From: Microvelia longipes
Lineage: Eukaryota > Arthropoda > Insecta > Hemiptera > Veliidae
Direction: 5' to 3'
DNA: 64,000 nucleotides
NCBI GenBank assembly: GCA_018340805.1
Contig: JACMZG010001914.1
Span: 30,070,131-30,134,130 of the forward strand
Every line of letters begins with the position of its first letter. Position 1 is the stretch's first letter. The position numbers were made by a program, and so were the translations under genes. Under the pieces are notes generated by a model. That model was not told the DNA's origin. It was given only the letters and a program-made list of their open reading frames with translations, and ran no database searches. Shown here piece after piece: positions 23,255 to 34,681 of the stretch.

Positions 23255-23544
23255 TTTTAATTAAATACTGCCCCCGTGGCCGTGATCGTAAAGGCGTTCG
23301 ATTTCGGCACCGGAGGTCCGGGGTTCGCAGCCCGGGCTATGCTCTAAGATTTTATGAATAGTATTTGAATTAAAATATTTCGCCAACTTTAATTAATTTA
23401 AATTAAAATATTAATTTAAATTAATTCTTAGAATGTAGTAGATGCTACCCACCTGAGGTGGTTCCCGCAGGGTGAATACCTTGATGGGCCGAAAGGCCCT
23501 AAAACGGGCATTTTATTTTATTTTATTTATTTTTTAATTAAATA
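23255..23544 (+). mobile_element. tRNA-derived SINE, copy 2, with 13-bp target duplication
   Basis: The body spans 23268-23531 and is flanked by TTTTAATTAAATA (23255-23267 and 23532-23544). The head CTGCCCCCGTGGCCGTGATC is followed by TAAAGGCGTTCGATTTCGGC and the B box GGGGTTCGCAGCC. The 3' region has GAGGTGGTTCCCGCAGGGTG, ACCTTGATGGGCCGAAAGGC, CCTAAAACGGGCAT and a (TTTTA)n tail. Relative to copy 1 it carries an extra AATTTAAATTAA-type stretch in the middle. It is the best-preserved copy here. Confidence 0.9.
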
Positions 23545-23813
23545 TTTTAATAGTTTAGTTTCAGTATTTGTTTTTACTAGTTCTTATCATTATCTATCAT
23601 TTTTTTCATTAAACTCTAACGCAGTTTTTAAGATAAATATTAAAGCTCTTCAAATAATATTGTAAACTTATAGAAGGTTTGCCCAATAAAGGCCTTGCGG
23701 TTCATTAGGGATTCCCTACAAAAACGCTTTAAGGTGGCAATGGCAACTTTTACGCTTATACTGTAATCTTTACTTAGTAATAATTTATTTTATTGATTAT
23801 TTTATCAAAACGA

Positions 23814-23898
23814 AGAGCGTTTCCTAGGATGCGAACCGCAGACTTCAATAGTATCGAAGGTTAGTATACAATCCCTTTTGACCTCGTCCATAGAAGCA
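23814..23898 (-). repeat. tRNA-like remnant with B box
   Basis: On the minus strand it runs from GGACGAGGTCAAAAGGGATT to TGCGGTTCGCATCCTAGG. GGTTCGCATCC fits a B box and the spacing from a weak A box is tRNA-sized. It reads as a decayed SINE head or tRNA pseudogene. Confidence 0.38.
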
Positions 23899-24394
23899 GC
23901 TTAGTACAATTATTAAAAATTATCAAGTAAAAAAAAACGTTTCATATTTCCATTTATTGAGCTTTCCTTATTTTAAGTCATAGGATCGTTTAGTGTTCAT
24001 ATATATGTTTGTGTAAATCTTTATATTTGCTTTCTTTCAAATAATTTTAAGATTTTATTTTAATAAGTCCAAAAGCTAACAAATTATTATTATATTATAG
24101 GTCCTAAATCTTTAGTAATTACAAAATAAAAATAATCATAAATTAATTTAAATCATAAAAAGGTTTATAATATAATTAAGATTCGTTATTTTATGGTCTG
24201 AAAATTATCAATAAAATAAAAAATAAATTCAGGAATAAAAAAATTAGATGAATTTTTATGACAAAAACTGGCCACATTTTTATGATACACATTCTTAAGA
24301 AAGAATTAATTAACATATCTTATTTTTTAAAGCTTCTGAGCTTGGTCACTTTTTTGAAAAAAAAATATAAATAAATATGAACTCATCTTAAAAA
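23899..24394. other. AT-rich non-coding stretch
   Basis: No gene or repeat recognised. Confidence 0.6.
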
Positions 24395-24535
24395 AATTGG
24401 ATACGGGGTACCTCGGTTCTTTCCCTAACAGCATCGCACTTACTTTGGCCAGCGTTAGGATATAGTGATCTAAACTCTAGAATGTTGACTCTCGACTTGC
24501 TCTACTCATTTTGACAATGTTATTATGACGCCTGA
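24395..24535 (-). mobile_element. Composite element 3' fragment
   Basis: GGATACGGGGTACCTCGGTT at 24399-24418 is the 3' terminal signature of the composite family read on the minus strand. GACTCTCGACTTGCTCTACTC further on resembles a decayed GACTCGCTTCGCTCGTCC module. No 5S-like part is visible. Confidence 0.4.
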
Positions 24536-24780
24536 CAGATTAGGTCTGAAATATTAGTTAACCTTTAATCTAAGGTGTTGTTAATTATTTATTTAATTTA
24601 ATAATAGTTTGCTTCATTATTAATATTTAGTAATTACTCTATCACCAATAAAGTTATAGAGATAATAGTTATGCATACATATATGTCATAGAAATAATAA
24701 TTTCTTTATTATTAATAAAGACGTATTTATACGTATTTTAATTAATACGTATAATTAACAATTTTATATAAACGAGTTGT

Positions 24781-24785
24781 TCATA

Positions 24786-24862
<77 letters not shown>
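24781..24862. repeat. (TA)n microsatellite
   Basis: TA tract of about 80 bp. Confidence 0.97.
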
Positions 24863-24864
<2 letters not shown>

Positions 24865-25848
24865 TTTTATCAAGGGGTCCCCTCTTTTAGAAAAAAAATC
24901 TACCTCCTCCATGATCCCCATTTAATAAGCTCATTTTTCCTTTGGAAATTTGATAAAAATATTTATTGCAAAAGTTTTATGTTTTTTTCAATTCTTTTTA
25001 CAAGAAGCATTTTATATACAACCTGTTATTTTAATGGATTAACATTTGTCATGAAAAAATACAAATATATTTTTTCAAAAAGAGAAAAAATGACAGACGT
25101 CATAAAAAAGTTATTTTAAATTTATTTCTTTCGGTCTTCTTTTATGGAGTGGATGTGGTGTCATTTATTAGTACTGGTTATTGTCACATTATTTATTTTT
25201 TATTAATTTTTTGAACTTTGCCGTCAGTATAAAATTGTCATTAAACTTTATTATCAGTATAAAATAGTATTATTTCTATTGGTGCATTCAATAATGTTAT
25301 GAAGTTACAAATAATGATAATAATGTAGAAGATATAGGTTTAGAAATGAAAAAAAAAATATTTAAAACACATTTTAGAAACCCTTCATGGATATTTATTT
25401 TTGACAATTATACTTTTTATTAAACCATGATGTTGAATTAATATTTTAAGCTAAAAAAAGTATTTTACATTTTTATAAGTGTATAATGTTTGTTAAAAAA
25501 AAAATATTTTAAAAACACAGTAATAATGATTAAATTTAATTAATGTATGTATTACTGTGGTAAATTTAAGTAATGTGGTATTATACATTAAGAGTACAAA
25601 CAAAAACTATATGAGTCTTCTCTTATATATTTAAACTCTAATGTGGTACGAGTTTCTCTATTTCCCTGAAAAATAGGATTTTAGCTTCATGTTGCTATTG
25701 CTTGAGTCATCGCTTTTTTAGCGTTGGTACAATGCTTCAGCATATCAACTCTAAATTTCTTTATGTAGCCCTTAATTCGCTGAACTAATTTTTGTTACTT
25801 CGTTTTTTTTAACGTAAATCAAAGTAATAAGTCTAATAAGTACTAATA
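24863..25848. other. AT-rich non-coding stretch
   Basis: No gene or structured repeat seen. Confidence 0.6.
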
Positions 25849-26168
25849 GGACTGCTTGAGACGGGAGCTCAGGATCTGGGACTGCTTGAGACGGGAACTC
25901 AAGATCTGGGACTGCTTGCGACGGGAACTCGGGATCTGGGACTGCTTGAGACGGGAACTCAAGATCTGGGACTGCTGCGACGGGAACTCGGGACTGGGAC
26001 TGCTTGAGACGGGAACTCAAGATCTGGGACTGCTTGAGACGGGAACTCAAGATCTGGGAGCTGAGACGGGAACTCGGGATCTGGGAGAGCTTAAACTAGA
26101 ACTCAAGATTTGGGAGAGCTTAAACTGGAACTCAGGATCTAGGACTGCTTGAGACAGGAACTCAGGTT
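25849..26168 (+). repeat. 30-bp minisatellite, about 10-11 copies
   Basis: The unit is GGACTGCTTGAGACGGGAAC followed by TCAAGATCTG (30 bp), alternating with a CTCGGGATCTG variant. The 3' units diverge to GAGCTTAAACTAGAACTCAA-type copies. Open frames on both strands (25772-26050 minus, 25856-26152 plus) only reflect the 3n period. Confidence 0.95.
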
Positions 26169-27595
26169 CTATGTTCTATATGCAAAATATTTGTTACTTT
26201 CCTTGTATATTTAATATTCACATGGAAGCTATTTTTCAACTAAAAGAAATCCTTTATTAATATAGATTTATTTATCCGCTTAAATAAATAAATTAAATAT
26301 AATAATAATTTTTTAACATTAAAAAATTGCGATTATATTATCTCTTAGTTATTGTTCGAAGTGATTTATCGGTCCATAATGGGTTATCTTTTCTGAATTT
26401 ATTTGGATTTAAAGGCATTTACGTGTGGGCTTTTAGGTGTTATAAGATAGTGTCTTCTTTTTTTCGAAACGTTTTTCGTTACGTATGGTAATTTCAAGGT
26501 ATAAATCACAATTAGATTCAAAGAACTGTCACCAGGAAGGTGCGATGGTGTTATTCGGTTTTTTTTTCTCGTGAAGATCCCCAATTTCTTTTTATACTTT
26601 TTTATTATAACCTTTATTCATAATAATGAATCTATATTTTTATAAATAAGAAAATAAATAAAATTACGAGTAAAAAGGTGTGGTTTTTAATATTGACCGA
26701 TTTTTATTAAATTTCAACTTTCTGCCATTTATATTTCATATTATTTTTTAGTTTTTTTTTTATAATAACAAATCCACATACTTATATTATACTTATTAAT
26801 ATGCAGTTTGTCTTTAGACAGCTTTTTATGTGAAAGGATTAAAATTAATACTGTTTCAACTTTAAACAATTAACATAAAAAATCTTGATTAAATTTTATA
26901 AATGTATAAAATTTCTAAAAAATATTGGATCAATTTTGAGACATATATAACTTAAATGAACATATATACTTACGTTGAAACCTTATATGTTTCTTAATTT
27001 CAATGAAGTTTATAACCTGTATCAGATCCGACATTGTAGTGGTCACAAATTTATGCATTAAAAACCACTACAACTAAATTTCGATACAATTTAGAGCCCA
27101 CATTAATATCCATATGAGACCTAATGGTTAACTAAATATTCATTATTATCCAGTTATGTTTATTATCTTTTTAATAACTTAATTCTTTTCATACAATTTA
27201 TTTGTGGTCTTGATTTTTTTTATTTATCATCTTATTATTCTTACTTATAAGTTTAGTCGTTCGTTTTTCGTTTATTTAAATTTTAACCAATTAATTTTAC
27301 CATAAGCATTTATCAATTGAGTCACATAACTATTTTTGTACCATCTTTGTAGTTTTATACAATTCAGGTTGTATACAATAATAGAAAGTAAAAATGTGGT
27401 AAGTATAGTGATATGTATATTGTTCATGAGTGTATATATGATATGTATGTCTATGCATATTATATTTAGCTATTATTATATAGCTAAATGTAATATGAAT
27501 GTATAAATATATATCTGTATCCTTTTAAATATCTCCAATGAACTTGTGGGCAGTAATTCCAATAAATGCGACAGTTTGCACTATATTTACGTACA

Positions 27596-27596
<1 letters not shown>
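26169..27596. other. AT-rich non-coding stretch
   Basis: No gene recognised. An open frame of 61 codons on the minus strand (26399-26584) has no known motif. Confidence 0.6.
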
Positions 27597-27671
<75 letters not shown>

Positions 27672-27690
27672 TGTATGTATGTATGAGTGT
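27597..27690. repeat. (TA)n with (TATG)n edge
   Basis: TA array with one phase shift, ending in ATGTATGTATGTATG. Confidence 0.95.
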
Positions 27691-28436
27691 ATGTGTGTAT
27701 AAAACATTATGGAAATTGTACTTGATGGTTTATATTAAGTATGTAAGTAATTTATTAAAATCTAATATTTTAAATTATTTAATTGTATAATATTATTTTT
27801 ATGTACATTTCTGTATGCACTTTTTAAGATTTTTTATTTATTTTTTGTACTTTTCTTTTGTATTTGTGGACATTAATTAAGACATTTTATTCAAAATATG
27901 CAAGCAAACTTAAAACTGCATATTTATTTATGTTACAGATTGTAAAAAATGAAAACTAATATCAAAATAAGTAAATACAAAATTTATGACACTGTTTAGT
28001 GGAACACGAAAATATTTCCTGCAGTTTATAATTGCGTGAGGTTCATTTTTAAAACACATGTAATTTATTAATTTGACACACAAGCACATACACACGTAGT
28101 AAAATATTAAATTGCAATGTTTATATGCACAACAAGTTTTCAGTTTAAACAACATAAATTTTAACAACATAAATTTAACACGTGTGGTACTAAGGGTGAC
28201 CTTTTGTTTTTTTGTACACAACAGTTGTGTTATGTTTTTGTTATTTAATAATTTAAGTCACGTTTAATGACATGGTTTAGTAAAAACTTTTGGAAAAGTC
28301 ACCACAGGTATTAGTGCAGTATGCAGTTCTGGTGTTTGGTATAACATTTAGTTAAAATAAAAATAAAATATGGTTTTTGTAAAATTGTATAAAGCTAAGT
28401 CTCTTGTTTTATTTAAGCTGTTATATAAATTCAAAA
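27691..28436. other. AT-rich non-coding stretch
   Basis: No gene recognised. An open frame of 97 codons on the minus strand (27928-28221) has no known motif. Confidence 0.55.
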
Positions 28437-29000
28437 GTTGGGCACGGTATACCTCGAAACTATATATCAACACTTTGAATTCACTACGCTCTTCCTCAAT
28501 ACTTCAGAGTCGCTTCGCTCGTCCTTAGAAAACAATAATTACCAAATTTATACTGCAAAACGTTTTTGGACTAGTTTCGCTCGTCCTCAAATAGTAAATA
28601 CGGGGTCTACGGTCACCTATGCAGGCAATAACCTTGCTCGATATACTTGCCGTATCAAAACAAAATTCAGTACACTTATTTATTAGTTAGAGGCGTACAA
28701 TGGTACTGTATTTTGACTCAATTGGCTTATTTTTCAATTTTTATTTCATTTTTTAAAACATAGTACACAATTAATGTATTAAACTTTAAACTAATACTAC
28801 TGATAATAAGATGAAACATGACACATATTTTGGTCTTATTTGTATATAAGACCAAAAGTTTTATTTACAGCTTTAATAAATTTTAAAATAGTAAAATATG
28901 TTTTTGTGTTTTATTAATTTTCGCTTAGTCAACCTGGTTTCGGATTTTTTTTTGCGCATACGCAGTACATTTCCTATATACCTAAGGTATAAATGAGGAA
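28437..29000 (-). mobile_element. Composite dispersed element with 5S-like segment, copy B
   Basis: Read on the minus strand: the 5' end CTCATTTATACCTTAGGTAT (about 28990) is followed by TGCGCAAAAAAAAATCCGAA and ACCAGG. After an AT-rich middle come AATAAGTGTACTGAATTTTG and CAAGTATATC, then the 5S-like GAGCAAGGTTATTGCCTGCA and TAGGTGACCG, then GGACGAGCGAAGCGACTC (28507-28524), and the 3' end CGAGGTATACCGTGCCC. Relative to copy A it lacks about 35 bases between AAGTATATC and GAGC, including the AATTAAGCAGC part of the 5S match. The order is otherwise conserved. Confidence 0.7.
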
Positions 29001-30484
29001 AAGTAAAAAGTATATAGATCATTTACATCCAATACAAATCTATTACAAGTATAAGCTGAAATGCTTCATGAAATCAATTAGCAGCAAATTAAATATTACT
29101 TAAAAAAATAACAAAAGATCTACCAGAGACATATTTCTAAGTACTCCGTGGATCTACGTTATATTGAAGAAATTTATAAAAGCTTTACTAGAGATTCGCA
29201 ATTCATATTAACAAACTTCTTATCCTAGGTAGACAAACCTTCGGATGATCAGGAGCCATCCCCTATTAGGGGTGTTGGCTGCTTTGATTTCGAGGGATAA
29301 AGCTTTCTCCTAGAGGCCGTCGCGTTTCCCCTTCGTTGACAAAAATAAACAACAAAAAACTTCTAAACATACAAAAACTTCTAACACTTAATATTGAAAT
29401 GTTTACTGAACATCTATAACTAGAACATCTAATTAACGATTTTCTAAAAGCTCTACGTAAGCATTTTCTATACACTATTGGAGATCTACAATTAATCTTA
29501 ATGTAATTCTTAAATTTTGTCTTAATGTATCTAATCGTAGTTTAAAAATTTAATACAAATAGGACTATTTCTGCAAAGGTTTAGACTCTCACTCCGGAAG
29601 TAGATTAATACGCGAAGAAGTTATTGATGTTATGATACTTAATTTTTTACGATAATTCAAATAGCTTTCACTCGAGTATGAAATTAGATTTTGATTTTAT
29701 TATTATTTCTAAGATGATCTATTTTCTCATTTAAAGTAGGCCTCAATTTTAGATATTACAAAATTTTATTCTTATTTATAAGTATATAATTACATTTTAT
29801 TATTTATCATAAAAAACAAACGGAATGAGGCTACCTTTGTATAATTTGTAAATTCTATATTTACTGTCTCATTTCGCTTAGCAGTAAATATACTTAAAAA
29901 AATCTTTACAGCCAAGCAGCATAATACTATAATATTATGCTGTAAGCAGGAACTGAAATTTTTAACTTTTCATATATATCTCAGTACCTTTTATAATAAA
30001 TAAAAATGTTCTACTTTTTATAAATTAAAAAATGAATTTTTTCAACATTATTGAAAATACATTACTTTACTTTTTTGTCTAGCTCACAGAAGGGATGACA
30101 ACAAGCGGCTGATATTGCTTTTTGACTTAAAATTGACTTGCGCAACAAGACTGTCCACTGGTCACCCTTCCACTGGTAGTCACCCTCCCATTAGTCACTC
30201 CCTTACCTAAATTTAATTCTACAACTTAAATTATGACGTTTGGTAATAACAAGTTTGTTTTAATTTGTTTCAGGTAATAACAAATGAAAATTGTGGAAAA
30301 AAATGTGGAATCATTTTTAATAAAAGTTTGGTAAGTTCTTTATAAAAATTAGTCTTTAAAAATTGATATTGATTTTTATAGAGCTAATAATAAAGTTTTC
30401 TTCTACCAAAACCGGCGAGATTTAACTATACTCAACACCAAAATTAATAAATATCAATTATATCCTTTACGAGGACACACGGAG
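29001..30484. other. AT-rich non-coding stretch
   Basis: No gene recognised. A less AT-rich patch at 29230-29345 lies in an open minus-strand frame (29266-29475) with no known motif. ACTGGTCACCCTTCCACTGG at 30158-30177 is part of a short local duplication. Confidence 0.5.
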
Positions 30485-30710
30485 CTGCCTCCGTGATCGA
30501 GATCGTTAAAGCGTTAGTATGGCTTACTACCTAGCGTTAGTATGGAGACTACCCACCCAGGGTAGTCTCTCAGTTTATATTAGAGTATTGCTAATATAAA
30601 TTATCGACAACATTATACACGTGAAGCGTAACGCAGGGGTTACCCTAATGGTCCACATGGCTCTCAAGAGGCATTAATATTATTACTATAATTATTATTA
30701 TTTATGATCT
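30485..30710 (+). mobile_element. tRNA-derived SINE, copy 4, diverged
   Basis: TGCCTCCGTGATCGAGATCG and TTAAAGCGTTAGTATGG match the family head. An internal duplication (GCGTTAGTATGG at 30511 and 30534) replaces the B-box region. The 3' words ACCCACCCAGGGTAGT, GCAGGGGTTACCCTAATGG and a (TTA)n-like tail to about 30710 follow. No clear target duplication. Confidence 0.6.
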
Positions 30711-30865
30711 AAGTAACTAGGTTATTATATTTACCTTAAAAGAAACCCCTCAACAGGTAGTTGTTTCAATGCTTAAAACATCTGACTGTTGCGTAATTAT
30801 TCCATGTTCCACTGATTAATTATTTGTATTTAAGTATTAAAAATACATTAAAGATAACGTAAAAA

Positions 30866-31095
30866 CGGGTACGGGGTACTTGGATCTTTTTCTCATCTTA
30901 CGGATTCGCTAAGTTCATTTGTAAAATTCGTCTGTTCTCAGAATATGAAAAACTCATATTCTCATAAAAACTCATATTAAGTATGACTAAAGTCGCTTCG
31001 CTCATTCTCTCGCAGGAAAAAATAGCTTTAATACTGGCGGTTATTAGTTTTAGCATCTACCTGTTGGCCGCGGTTGATGCTGCTTAAAATATTGA
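30866..31095 (-). mobile_element. Composite element, truncated copy C
   Basis: On the minus strand the 5S-like TTTAAGCAGCATCAACCGCG (31062-31081) is followed, after about 60 bases, by GCGAAGCGACT (about 30991-31001). Further on come TAGCGAATCCGTAAGATG and the 3' end GTACCCCGTACCCGTTTT at 30866-30883. The 5' half of the element is missing; copy D begins within about 40 bp, giving a head-to-tail pair. Confidence 0.55.
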
Positions 31096-31129
31096 TTCAG
31101 TAAAAAACCTTTGATTTATCTGTCCATAA

Positions 31130-31610
31130 AAAATTAGGTACTAGGTACCTCAACCCACCGGATTCGCTATACTTATTATCACTACTTTGAACTCGCTTTG
31201 CTCGTCCCCAGAATATAGGAATCACCAAATTTATTCTGCAACACGTCTTTAGTCTTATTTCGTTTGTCACTAAATTATAATAAATACATTTGTTTATTTA
31301 CAGCGGTATCCCATCCAGGCACTGACCTCCATGATCCAACAAAACTCTTAGATATACTTGCATTGCACTGCATTGAAACCAAACTTAGTATATACTTACT
31401 TGATACGTAAAGGGTTACACTTGTACGAAATATCAAACGCACACACACACACACACATGCAGACAACTATGTGAAAACCACTCTAGACGTCTTAAAAAAT
31501 TCGAAACTGTGTTTTTAGACCTCCTGATAGTTCAAATGAAATCCTGGTTCCGCATTTTTTGCTAATATAATACTTTTCCTATATACCTATTGTATAAATG
31601 AGGAAAAGTA
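31130..31610 (-). mobile_element. Composite dispersed element with 5S-like segment, copy D
   Basis: On the minus strand: CTCATTTATACAATAGGTAT (5' end near 31604), AAAAAATGCGGAACCAGGAT, TTAAGACGTCTAGAGTGG, CATGTGTGTGTGTGTGTG, AAGTAAGTATATACTAAGTT, AAGTATATCTAAGAGTTTTG, then the 5S-like GGTCAGTGCCTGGATGGGAT and ACCGCTG (about 31302-31328). After it come GGACGAGCAAAGCGAGTTC, AGCGAATCCGGTGGGTTGAG and GTACCTAGTACC. It runs from the 5' end to the 3' end in about 480 bp, so it is the most complete copy here. The AATTAAGCAGC part of the 5S match is lost. Confidence 0.75.
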
Positions 31611-32061
31611 AAGACATTTTATATATTCTTATATAATATAAAGATATACACATGTACCGCATTTCCCCTCAATTATATGATTTTTAACGATTTTCGAAAA
31701 AAAAGTAATGCTTATAATTTGATGTAAATTGAACCAATGCCGATAATGGAATGAAACTTGACACATTTTTCTTTCATAGAACTATATGTATTACACATAT
31801 TAAAGAGCTCTGATTATTGATTTTTAAGCGTTTTAAGAATTTTATATAATTTTAATTTTATGAGTCATTATTGAGGGTTAAAGATGTCATAAACAATTTT
31901 TTGCTTAAATCACAACTAGGATTAAGCCTGTAGCATAAACTTTGGGAAATATGATGATAACAGACTCACGTATAGACAGAAAATTCGGTAAAAACTTAGG
32001 TGATCTTTGCTACAAAAACACCAGAAACGGAAAATTTAGTTATATCTCGGGTTTAAACTAA
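31611..32061. other. AT-rich non-coding stretch
   Basis: No gene or clear repeat. Confidence 0.55.
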
Positions 32062-32495
32062 AAAACAATAATATAATTGTGCGAGAGACACCTAGGAAAT
32101 GTAACAAGGAAAATGCAATGCTACATCTGGGAACTGTTCCATCATTCGACATTCGTCATCATTGGCAAGCAAAACATATATGTTTTGCTTGCCATGCATG
32201 ATGGCGGTAAGAGAGCACCGCTCGTCTCTGGTAAGTACTTCACATTATATTCTTCGGAATTAAATGAAGGTCAGAGTGAGTTCAGGCTCTGTCGGCGCCC
32301 TGATGAGTTAGACGTAACGAAACAGAGTGGGACATGACATTATATCGAGCTATCAATGATGACGAATGTCGAATGATGGAACAGTTCTCAGATGTAGCAT
32401 TGCATTTTGCTTGTTACATTTCCTAGGTGTCTCTCACACTATTATATTGTGTCAATTATTCATGTTTTGCAAAACTCGGTAGTTTTAAATGATAT
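32062..32495. mobile_element. Long-TIR MITE family, fullest copy
   Basis: The left arm (about 32067-32165) reads TATAATTGTGCGAGAGACAC, CTAGGAAATGTAACAAG, ATGCAATGCTACATCTGGGA, CTGTTCCATCATTCGACATT. The right arm (about 32360-32460) is its reverse complement, giving TIRs of about 100 bp. The interior has its own hairpin (GGCAAGCAAAACATATATGT...TTGCTTGCC at 32163-32193) and the words CTCTGTCGGCGCCCTGATG and GTAACGAAACAGAGTGG. No transposase is encoded; the 86-codon frame 32077-32337 is a by-product. Related copies are at 20185-20345 and 47476-47690. Confidence 0.8.
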
Positions 32496-32629
32496 ACAAA
32501 ACAATACTATTACTTATGTATGCTATAAATAATGAAAGTAAAAATGTTTTATTATGTTTTTAAGATAACTATAAATTTGCTCTTCTAAGGAATGATTGAG
32601 TAAAATACGAATGGCGCATTGCATTATAT

Positions 32630-32720
32630 CCTGTTAGCTAAACAAGAATGCCTAATTCAGCTTGTGTTTGATTCCTGGCCAAGACGGTAACTGTTTAACT
32701 TCCTTGAGCCCCTACTTGGG
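32630..32720 (+). repeat. tRNA-like fragment
   Basis: ATCCTGTTAGCTAAACAAG resembles an A-box region and TTGTGTTTGATTCCTGGCC a B box, at tRNA-like spacing. Probably a decayed tRNA-derived SINE. Confidence 0.3.
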
Positions 32721-33835
32721 CTTAAAAAGTGGTTTCCCTCTCCTTATCAATAAATGTAAAAAGTATCTATGTAATTTAGTTCCAGTATCTAAAATTTATT
32801 CTTGGTTAAAATAATATTTATAATTTTTTTCTCGTACATGACTGATAATAATAAATAAAATAAAATAAATAATCTAATGACAAAAATAAAAATGTATTGT
32901 TAAAAATCCTACTGTAAAGTTACGGAATTGTATTCCATTCATGAAGTAATTAAAATTATTGGTCCGATATATTTGAGCGAAAGCTGATAGCTGGACTGAA
33001 TTAGATAACAGTGCCGGAATACTTACCACAACTTAATAAAATTTATTGATTTAAAATTAGAGCAGGTCGTAAGATTTCTTTTAATTATTGATTATTAGCA
33101 GAGGCTGTACAAATCAAAACGAGATTTTTTCCCAAAATTTTATCTCCAAGACGTTATTTATTAATTCGATTTATTTTTTTTTAACAAAATCTTAATCATG
33201 TTAAAAAACTTGCACAGTATCAGTGACACACATTCGATTGGTGAAGGAGCACCGAAAAAAACACACGCACAAACAAAAACACGAAAACGCTAACAATCTA
33301 TATTTAATTATCCGACTTTAGTATCAACTTGTTATTTTTATAATCATCTTTTAAAAAAATACTTATAAAAAATATCAGGTAGCCATCTTCCTTCTTATAT
33401 TATTCTCTGCCATAATGAAAGATTTACGAGTTTAATTAGTGGAAGGTGTCCCTTGTTTGGAGTAGCCGGTTTCTTCGCCACTACTTTGTAATGAAATTCC
33501 ACTACTGGTTTTGTTTTATTTTTTTGAATGACGCCACTATCAATGATAAATGTTGGATTAATGAAGAATCATATTTTTCTTTGTTTATTTGATACCAGTG
33601 ATTTGCCAAATACACTGAATGTTTTTGGCTTGGCTACGCATATTCCATACACCACTGTTTACTTCTCTAAATGTTATAAAGTAAGGGAACAAACTTCACT
33701 GCCTTACTAACTATTTTATCTACTCCTTAATTTGTAAGTTTTATATAAAGTCTGTTTAGTCGCAAGCTGATAAAATGTATTAGGTGATTCATTTGGAGGG
33801 GTTTTATAAATAAAGCAAAATTTTTTTGGCATTTT
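32721..33835. other. AT-rich non-coding stretch
   Basis: No gene recognised. An open frame of 60 codons at 33528-33710 has no known motif. Confidence 0.55.
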
Positions 33836-33960
33836 AGGTTATAGTCCGGAGTTGACGTCATTGCAGGAATAAATAGTAAAATTTAAATGTTAACCGTCTA
33901 TACCGAGTCCTGCAATGACGTCAGACGCCATAAATAAAAACGTCAGGTTATAACCTCCGA
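33836..33960. repeat. Inverted repeat with TGACGTCA at both arms
   Basis: TGACGTCATTGCAGGA (33853-33868) is perfectly inverted at 33908-33923, giving 16-bp arms. Further out AGGTTATA(G/A)-type words recur in inverse orientation (33836-33843 and 33944-33957, the latter palindromic as AGGTTATAACCT). It looks like a small foldback element of about 125 bp. TGACGTCA equals the CRE/ATF site, which may be coincidental. Confidence 0.65.
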
Positions 33961-34484
33961 ATGCGTTTGGTTTGTTTACATCGAATTGAATCAGCTTATA
34001 AATGTCTAACTTCTTGGTTTAGTCGCTCTGTAAGTGCTATTGTTGTCACAATTCGAAAGATACCCATTTTTAATTTGTAAGTTGGTTTTTAATTGGCGAA
34101 AATATATAATTATAAGTGCGATTCATAAAATTAAATGAAAGAGTTACATATGTCAAAAATATTATGTTTTACCCAGGGGGGGTTAACTTAAATGAGGAAA
34201 AGTTTGGATTCCATTATCGCAAGCTACTAACTTATGAACTAACCCAAATAGCTTTCCAAAGATGACTGATTATATTTTTATATTTAAATTTATGAATACC
34301 ATGACAATTCTTGGTTATGACAGCTACATTTATTATTATTATAAAATTGATTGTTTTCTGTATGTATTTTTCACAAAAACGGTTCGCCGTTGCATGTTCT
34401 ATATTTCCAAAATTCAGAAACTAAAAGTAAATAGAAACCTTTTTAAAACTTCCAGAGAACGCTAATGATGGCAGATAAGTATAT

Positions 34485-34681
34485 TTCATTTAATTAATTT
34501 ATTGATTTAGTCGATTTTATCAGGTAATTACATTTAATCACATGTGCGCATCTTGCCGATGTAATTAAAATACAGGCTGCATTAAATGCCAAAATCTATA
34601 TTTTAGCACGTGTAAAACTTTAGCCACTATTTCATTATTACCTGATTGAATCAATTAAATTAATAAATTACTTAAATGAAA
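34485..34681. mobile_element. MITE-like element, about 45-bp diverged TIRs
   Basis: The left end TTTCATTTAATTAATTTATT continues to ATCAGGTAATTA. The reverse complement of the right end is TTTCATTTAAGTAATTTATT and continues to ATCAGGTAATAATG. The core of about 100 bp is unique. Confidence 0.6.

Noticed and set aside
25772..26152. Overlapping open frames on both strands as genes
   Set aside because: Produced by the 30-bp minisatellite.
33853..33923. A cAMP-responsive promoter based on two TGACGTCA sites
   Set aside because: The sites are explained by an inverted repeat and no gene or start site lies nearby.
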